Part shown: positions 6,526 to 9,645 of the stretch, piece after piece | Layout of the letters: each line of letters opens with the position of its first letter | Numbering within the stretch: the stretch's first letter is position 1 | Assembly (NCBI GenBank): GCA_001799975.1 | Contig: MGUQ01000036.1 | Location: 1 to 9,645, forward strand | Length of the DNA: 9,645 nucleotides | Source of the DNA: Elusimicrobia bacterium RIFCSPLOWO2_01_FULL_54_10 | GTDB lineage: Bacteria > Elusimicrobiota > Elusimicrobia > 2-02-FULL-39-32 | Reading direction: 5' to 3' | The notes under the pieces: model-generated | Told to the model about the DNA's origin: nothing | What the model saw: only the letters and a program-made list of their open reading frames with translations | Database searches by the model: none | Made by a program: the position numbers and the translations under genes

Positions 6526-7519
6526 AGGCCCGTTCCTTTTTTCGCTCGCTTTTTTTGCGGCTTCGCTTGCGCAGAGCGCCGCAGTTGTCAAGTTCGCCAC
6601 TTTGGCGCCCGAGGGCAGTACCTGGATGAACGTGATGAAGGAATGGAACCAGGAGCTGGAGCAGAAGTCCGGCGGGGAGCTCAAATTCAGGTTTTACGCG
6701 GGCGGCATTTCCGGCGATGAAAAGGACATGGTGAAAAAAATCCGCTTTGGCCAGCTTCACTCCGGCGGATTTACGGGAGTGGGATTGGGGGAGATCGCGC
6801 CCGAAGCGAGGATTCTGGACGCTCCATTCCTGTTCAAAACATCCGCCGAAGCGGACCACATCTATCAGGCTTTTGACAAGGAATGGCGCGGCGCGTTTGA
6901 AAAGAACGGGTATGTTCTGCTGGGTTGGGCGGAAGTGGGATTCATCTATTTCTTCTCTAATACCCCTGTGCGGAACCTGCAGGATTTGAAAGGCGTGAAG
7001 ATGTGGATGTGGGAGGGGGACCCCATCGCGGAGGTTTCGTTCAAGACCATGGGCGTCCATCCGGTGCCGTTATCCATCACCGATGTCATGACTTCACTCC
7101 AGACAGGCTTGATCGACGGCGTCTATTCCTCTCCCCTGGCCATTTTGGCGCTGCAATGGTTCACCAAAACAAAATTCATGAGCGATTTTCAGCTGGCCAA
7201 TGCCTCGGGCGCGGTGCTCATCTCCAAAAAATCATTTGACGCTCTTCCTAAAGTCCAGCAGGACCTTCTGCTCGCCACAGGCAAAAAATACCTCTCCCAG
7301 CTCACTCATGCCAGCCGCAAGGAGAACATCCAGGCCATTGAGGCCTTGAAGCGGAACGGCATTCAGGTCACTTCGCTCCAGTCCCCTGACGACGCCCGGA
7401 AATTCGAGGACATGGGGCGCTCAGCCCGCAAGGCCCTTGTGGGGCGTTTGTACTCCCAGGACCTTTTGGACAAGGTCGAAAAATCCCTGCAGGAATTCCG
7501 CTCCAAACCCAAGAAGTAA
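6512..7519 (+). CDS. dctP: TRAP transporter substrate-binding protein, DctP family (TatP-like)
   Basis: A 335-residue periplasmic binding protein of the DctP family, which captures substrate for an Na+- or H+-coupled TRAP permease. Seen: a signal peptide (FKGPFLFSLAFFAASLAQSA, residues 4-23; cleavage probably after SLA or QSA), then KFATLAPEGSTW, FYAGGISGDEKDMV, APFLF, GFIYFFSNTPV, DLKGVKMWMWEGDPIA and SSPLAILALQWF. Oddity: where classic DctP proteins have an arginine (KIRV-type segment) that binds the substrate carboxylate, this one has W165 in M164-W-M-W-E-G-D170. This is a feature of the TatT-linked subgroup and argues against a simple C4-dicarboxylate or sialic acid ligand. ATG at 6512 is chosen because it directly precedes the signal peptide; the frame is open further upstream but encodes nothing signal-like. 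It overlaps tatT by 14 bp. Confidence 0.88.
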   Translation: MNCFKGPFLFSLAFFAASLAQSAAVVKFATLAPEGSTWMNVMKEWNQELEQKSGGELKFRFYAGGISGDEKDMVKKIRFGQLHSGGFTGVGLGEIAPEARILDAPFLFKTSAEADHIYQAFDKEWRGAFEKNGYVLLGWAEVGFIYFFSNTPVRNLQDLKGVKMWMWEGDPIAEVSFKTMGVHPVPLSITDVMTSLQTGLIDGVYSSPLAILALQWFTKTKFMSDFQLANASGAVLISKKSFDALPKVQQDLLLATGKKYLSQLTHASRKENIQAIEALKRNGIQVTSLQSPDDARKFEDMGRSARKALVGRLYSQDLLDKVEKSLQEFRSKPKK

Positions 7520-7529
7520 TCGTAACCGC

Positions 7530-8012
7530 TTGAGCTTCGCTAAAAAAATCGAACAAGTCCTGGCCCGCATTGAGAAAACGGGGATCGTTCTCATCCTTTC
7601 ATTGATGGTGGGGCTTTCTTTCGCGCAGGTTGCCCTGCGCCTCTTTTTTTCCATGAGTCTCCTTTGGGCCGACACATTTCTTCGCCACCTGGTGCTATGG
7701 GCAGGTCTTCTGGGCGCCTGCGTGGCCGCGGCGGAAGGAAGCCACTTTGCCATCGATATCTTAAAAAAGCGCGTTCCTGCATCCCTGAAGCGGCCGCTAT
7801 CCGTTTTTACGAACATTTCGTGCGTCTTCGTGCTTGCGGTTCTTTCAAAAGCGGCCTGGTCTTACTTCCGGGATGATTTGGAGACGCAGTCGGCGCTCTT
7901 CTCCATCGGCGCGCTTCATGTCCCCACCTCCTGGATGACCCTCATCATCCCTGTGGGTTTTACCCTTCTCGCGGTTCACTTTTTTCTTGCGATGTTTTCG
8001 GAGAAAGAATGA
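7530..8012 (+). CDS. dctQ: TRAP transporter small permease, DctQ family
   Basis: A 160-residue inner-membrane protein with four hydrophobic segments, the small (Q) subunit that supports the large permease. Seen: TM1 around GIVLILSLMVGLSFAQVALRL; the family-type core FLRHLVLWAGLLGACVAAAEGSHFAID, with the conserved G-x-H-x-x-I/A-D pattern at the end of TM2; TM3 around VFVLAVLSKAAW; and TM4 around LIIPVGFTLLAVHFFLAMF. Start: TTG at 7530, 10 bp after the dctP stop; it gives the usual length and a basic amphipathic N-terminus (FAKKIEQVLARIEK). No ATG or GTG precedes TM1 without reaching far back into dctP. An AAGAAG about 13 bp upstream is a weak ribosome binding site candidate. Its end shares ATGA with dctM. 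Confidence 0.83.
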   Translation: MSFAKKIEQVLARIEKTGIVLILSLMVGLSFAQVALRLFFSMSLLWADTFLRHLVLWAGLLGACVAAAEGSHFAIDILKKRVPASLKRPLSVFTNISCVFVLAVLSKAAWSYFRDDLETQSALFSIGALHVPTSWMTLIIPVGFTLLAVHFFLAMFSEKE

Positions 8013-9271
8013 CCGCGGCGCTCACGCTCGGCGTCATCATCTTAGTTTTCCTGGGGTTCCCTGTCTTCACCGCCATCGGCGCGGGCACTCTGCTGGCATT
8101 CCGCAGCGCCCAGCTGGACTTTTCGCTCATTTTTGTGGAGCTCTACCGCCTGGCCTCCATTCCGGCGCTCATCGCCATCCCGCTTTTCACTTTCGCGGGC
8201 TATGTACTGGCGGAGAGCAAGGCGCCCGCTCGGCTCTTGAACCTGGCCAACGCCCTATTCGGCTGGCTTCCGGGCGGCCTGGCCATCGCCACTTTGTTTT
8301 CAACGGCACTTTTTACGGCTTTTACCGGCGCCTCCGGCGTCACCATCATAGCTCTGGGCGGTCTTCTCTACCCCATGCTCCTCAAGGAAGGCTACGGCGA
8401 AAAATTTTCGTTGGGATTGCTCACCACCACGGGAAGCCTGGGGCTTTTGTTCCCGCCGTCTTTGCCCATCATCCTCTACGGTCTCATCGCCAAGGTGAGC
8501 ATCGACCAGCTTTTCATCGCGGGCCTGGTGCCTGGCCTTCTGTTGATTGCCATTCTTTCCGTCTATAGTTTTTTCCAAGGCGGCAAGATCGAAAAGGCGC
8601 AACCCTTCAACTGGGCCGCCCTCATTCGAAGCGTTAAAGATGCCATATGGGAAATTCCACTGCCGTTCATCATCATCGGCGGGATTTATGGAGGCCTTTT
8701 CACCGCCACGGAGGCTTCCGCCATCATGGCGTTCCATGTGGTGGTCGTGGAATGTTTTGTCTATCGCGACTTGTCCTTCGTGCGCGATTTGCCCCGGGTG
8801 ACGGTCAAGAGCATGGAACTCGTAGGAGCCATTCTTGTGGTGATGGGAATGGCGCTGGGCTTGACGAATTATCTCATCGACGAACAGATCCCCATGAAAG
8901 CGTTTGACTGGGTGCACCGCTTCATCACCGAGAAGTGGCTGTTCCTTGCGGCCCTCAACATTTTTCTGCTTGTGATGAACATGATCGAAATGTTCTCCGC
9001 CATCATCATCGTGGTGCCCTTGATTGTCCCCGTGGCCATGCAATATGGCATTGATCCGGTGCACCTGGGCATTATCTTTCTTTTAAACCTTGAGATTGGA
9101 TATATGACCGCTCCGTTTGGCCTGAATCTCTTCCTCTCCTCGATGCGCTTTGGCAAACCCGTCACTCAGGTGTACCGCGCCTCGCTTCCTTTTTGGTTAA
9201 TTTTGTTGGCAGTCCTGGCCCTGATCACCTATATCCCGGGCTTGAGTCTCATGTTTGTGGGGCCCGCATGA
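8009..9271 (+). CDS. dctM: TRAP transporter large permease, DctM family
   Basis: A 420-residue integral membrane protein, the transport-competent M subunit of a TRAP system, working by an elevator-type mechanism with cation symport. Seen: about 11-12 hydrophobic segments across the length; IPLFTFAGYVLAES near the N-terminus; FTAFTGASGVTIIALGGLLYPML; KEGYGEKFSLGLLTTTGSLGLLFPPSLPIILYG with P149-P150-S151, the most conserved DctM signature; FTATEASAIMAF; and the second repeat EMFSAIIIVVPLIVPVA followed by GYMTAPFGLNLFLSS. Length is typical (about 425). ATG shares ATGA with dctQ, and its stop shares ATGA with the epimerase gene. With tatT, dctP and dctQ it completes a four-part TRAP transporter. 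The substrate cannot be read from the sequence. Confidence 0.9.
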   Translation: MTAALTLGVIILVFLGFPVFTAIGAGTLLAFRSAQLDFSLIFVELYRLASIPALIAIPLFTFAGYVLAESKAPARLLNLANALFGWLPGGLAIATLFSTALFTAFTGASGVTIIALGGLLYPMLLKEGYGEKFSLGLLTTTGSLGLLFPPSLPIILYGLIAKVSIDQLFIAGLVPGLLLIAILSVYSFFQGGKIEKAQPFNWAALIRSVKDAIWEIPLPFIIIGGIYGGLFTATEASAIMAFHVVVVECFVYRDLSFVRDLPRVTVKSMELVGAILVVMGMALGLTNYLIDEQIPMKAFDWVHRFITEKWLFLAALNIFLLVMNMIEMFSAIIIVVPLIVPVAMQYGIDPVHLGIIFLLNLEIGYMTAPFGLNLFLSSMRFGKPVTQVYRASLPFWLILLAVLALITYIPGLSLMFVGPA

Positions 9272-9645
9272 AAATTTTGGTGACAGGCGCCACAGGCTTT
9301 GTGGGCTATCACGTCGCGCGCAAACTCAAAGAAAAAAACCTTGGAGAGATTTTTTGCCTGGCCAGGCCGGAAAGCGAAAAGAAATTTTTGATGGAGCTGG
9401 GCGTTAAAATTGTGGAGGGGGATTTAAGAAACCCGGAAAGCCTTGAACAGGCTCTGGAGGGCGCCGAAATCCTTTTTCATGTGGCCGCGGATTATCGTCT
9501 ATGGGCAAAAAATCCTGAGGAGTTGGTGCAGAGCAATGTGCAGGGAACAAAAAACATTTTGGAAGCCGCCAAGGGTGCGGGAGTCAAAAAAGTTGTTTAT
9601 ACCTCCAGCGTTTCCGCGGTGGGACGGCCGGAGAACGGATCCGGA
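9268..9645 (+). CDS. hpnA: NAD-dependent epimerase/dehydratase, HpnA-like (partial, 3' end outside window)
   Basis: The first 126 residues of a short-chain-dehydrogenase-type sugar epimerase; the frame is open to the window end. Seen: the Rossmann dinucleotide motif TGATGFVG (G7, G10 and G13), VEGDLRNPESL, FHVAADYRLWAKNPEELV, the NVQGTKNILEAA helix and VVYTSSVSAVG with the catalytic serine region; the Y-x3-K pair should lie just beyond the window. The AADYRLW stretch is what I recognise as typical of hopanoid-associated HpnA rather than GalE-like enzymes. HpnA is found beside hopanoid biosynthesis genes, but its exact substrate is not well settled. The gene starts with ATGA overlap on dctM, so it is translated from the TRAP transcript. 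Whether further hpn genes follow cannot be seen here. Confidence 0.8.
   Translation, partial: MKILVTGATGFVGYHVARKLKEKNLGEIFCLARPESEKKFLMELGVKIVEGDLRNPESLEQALEGAEILFHVAADYRLWAKNPEELVQSNVQGTKNILEAAKGAGVKKVVYTSSVSAVGRPENGSG

Noticed and set aside
6557..6582. GCGGC/GCCGC inverted repeat near the start of dctP, a possible hairpin
   Set aside because: The 5-bp arms lie in the GC-rich signal-peptide codons, with no following T-run or gene boundary. Chance is sufficient.

Overview
The window is almost entirely coding and looks like a chromosomal segment of an uncultured Gram-negative-type bacterium. The evidence is a TRAP transporter with a lipoprotein subunit and a hopanoid-type sugar epimerase, in tightly packed genes of moderate to high GC. 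The mix of families recalls Omnitrophota or deltaproteobacterial-grade lineages. That is an impression from protein style only; no rRNA or marker tree is available in the window.

Left end (1-952, minus strand): the N-terminal ~317 residues of a beta-class N6-adenine/N4-cytosine DNA methyltransferase of the type III Mod kind, whose C-terminus lies beyond the window. Base composition drops from about 53% GC (421-960) to about 40% GC (1-420) inside this one gene. The drop falls where the target-recognition part should begin, which suggests a mosaic, exchanged specificity region.

Junction (953-1021): a 69-bp divergent intergenic stretch. It holds a candidate sigma70-like promoter for the methyltransferase, placed so close to the ATG that the mRNA would be nearly leaderless. 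It also holds a perfect 7-bp-arm AT palindrome just ahead of the rightward genes.

Right arm (1022-9645, plus strand): nine genes, all co-directional, run in one chain. Neighbours overlap by 4-14 bp at every junction except one, which has a 10-bp gap. The order is an RsmD-like rRNA methyltransferase with an altered catalytic motif; a RecB/Cas4-like PD-(D/E)XK nuclease with four cysteines for an Fe-S cluster; acetylglutamate kinase (argB); a glutamine-dependent asparagine synthetase or related amidotransferase with a TTG start; RNase PH with a short N-terminus; then TatT lipoprotein, DctP-type binding protein, DctQ and DctM (a complete TatT-type TRAP transporter); and the start of an HpnA-like NAD-dependent epimerase, cut by the window end.

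The first five genes look like housekeeping or metabolic functions sharing a transcript (RNA modification and processing, DNA repair, amino-acid metabolism). The last five form a more coherent module: a TRAP importer of the TatT class, whose binding protein lacks the usual carboxylate-binding arginine, translationally linked to a hopanoid-associated sugar epimerase. I found no tRNA, rRNA, CRISPR array, insertion sequence or convincing terminator.
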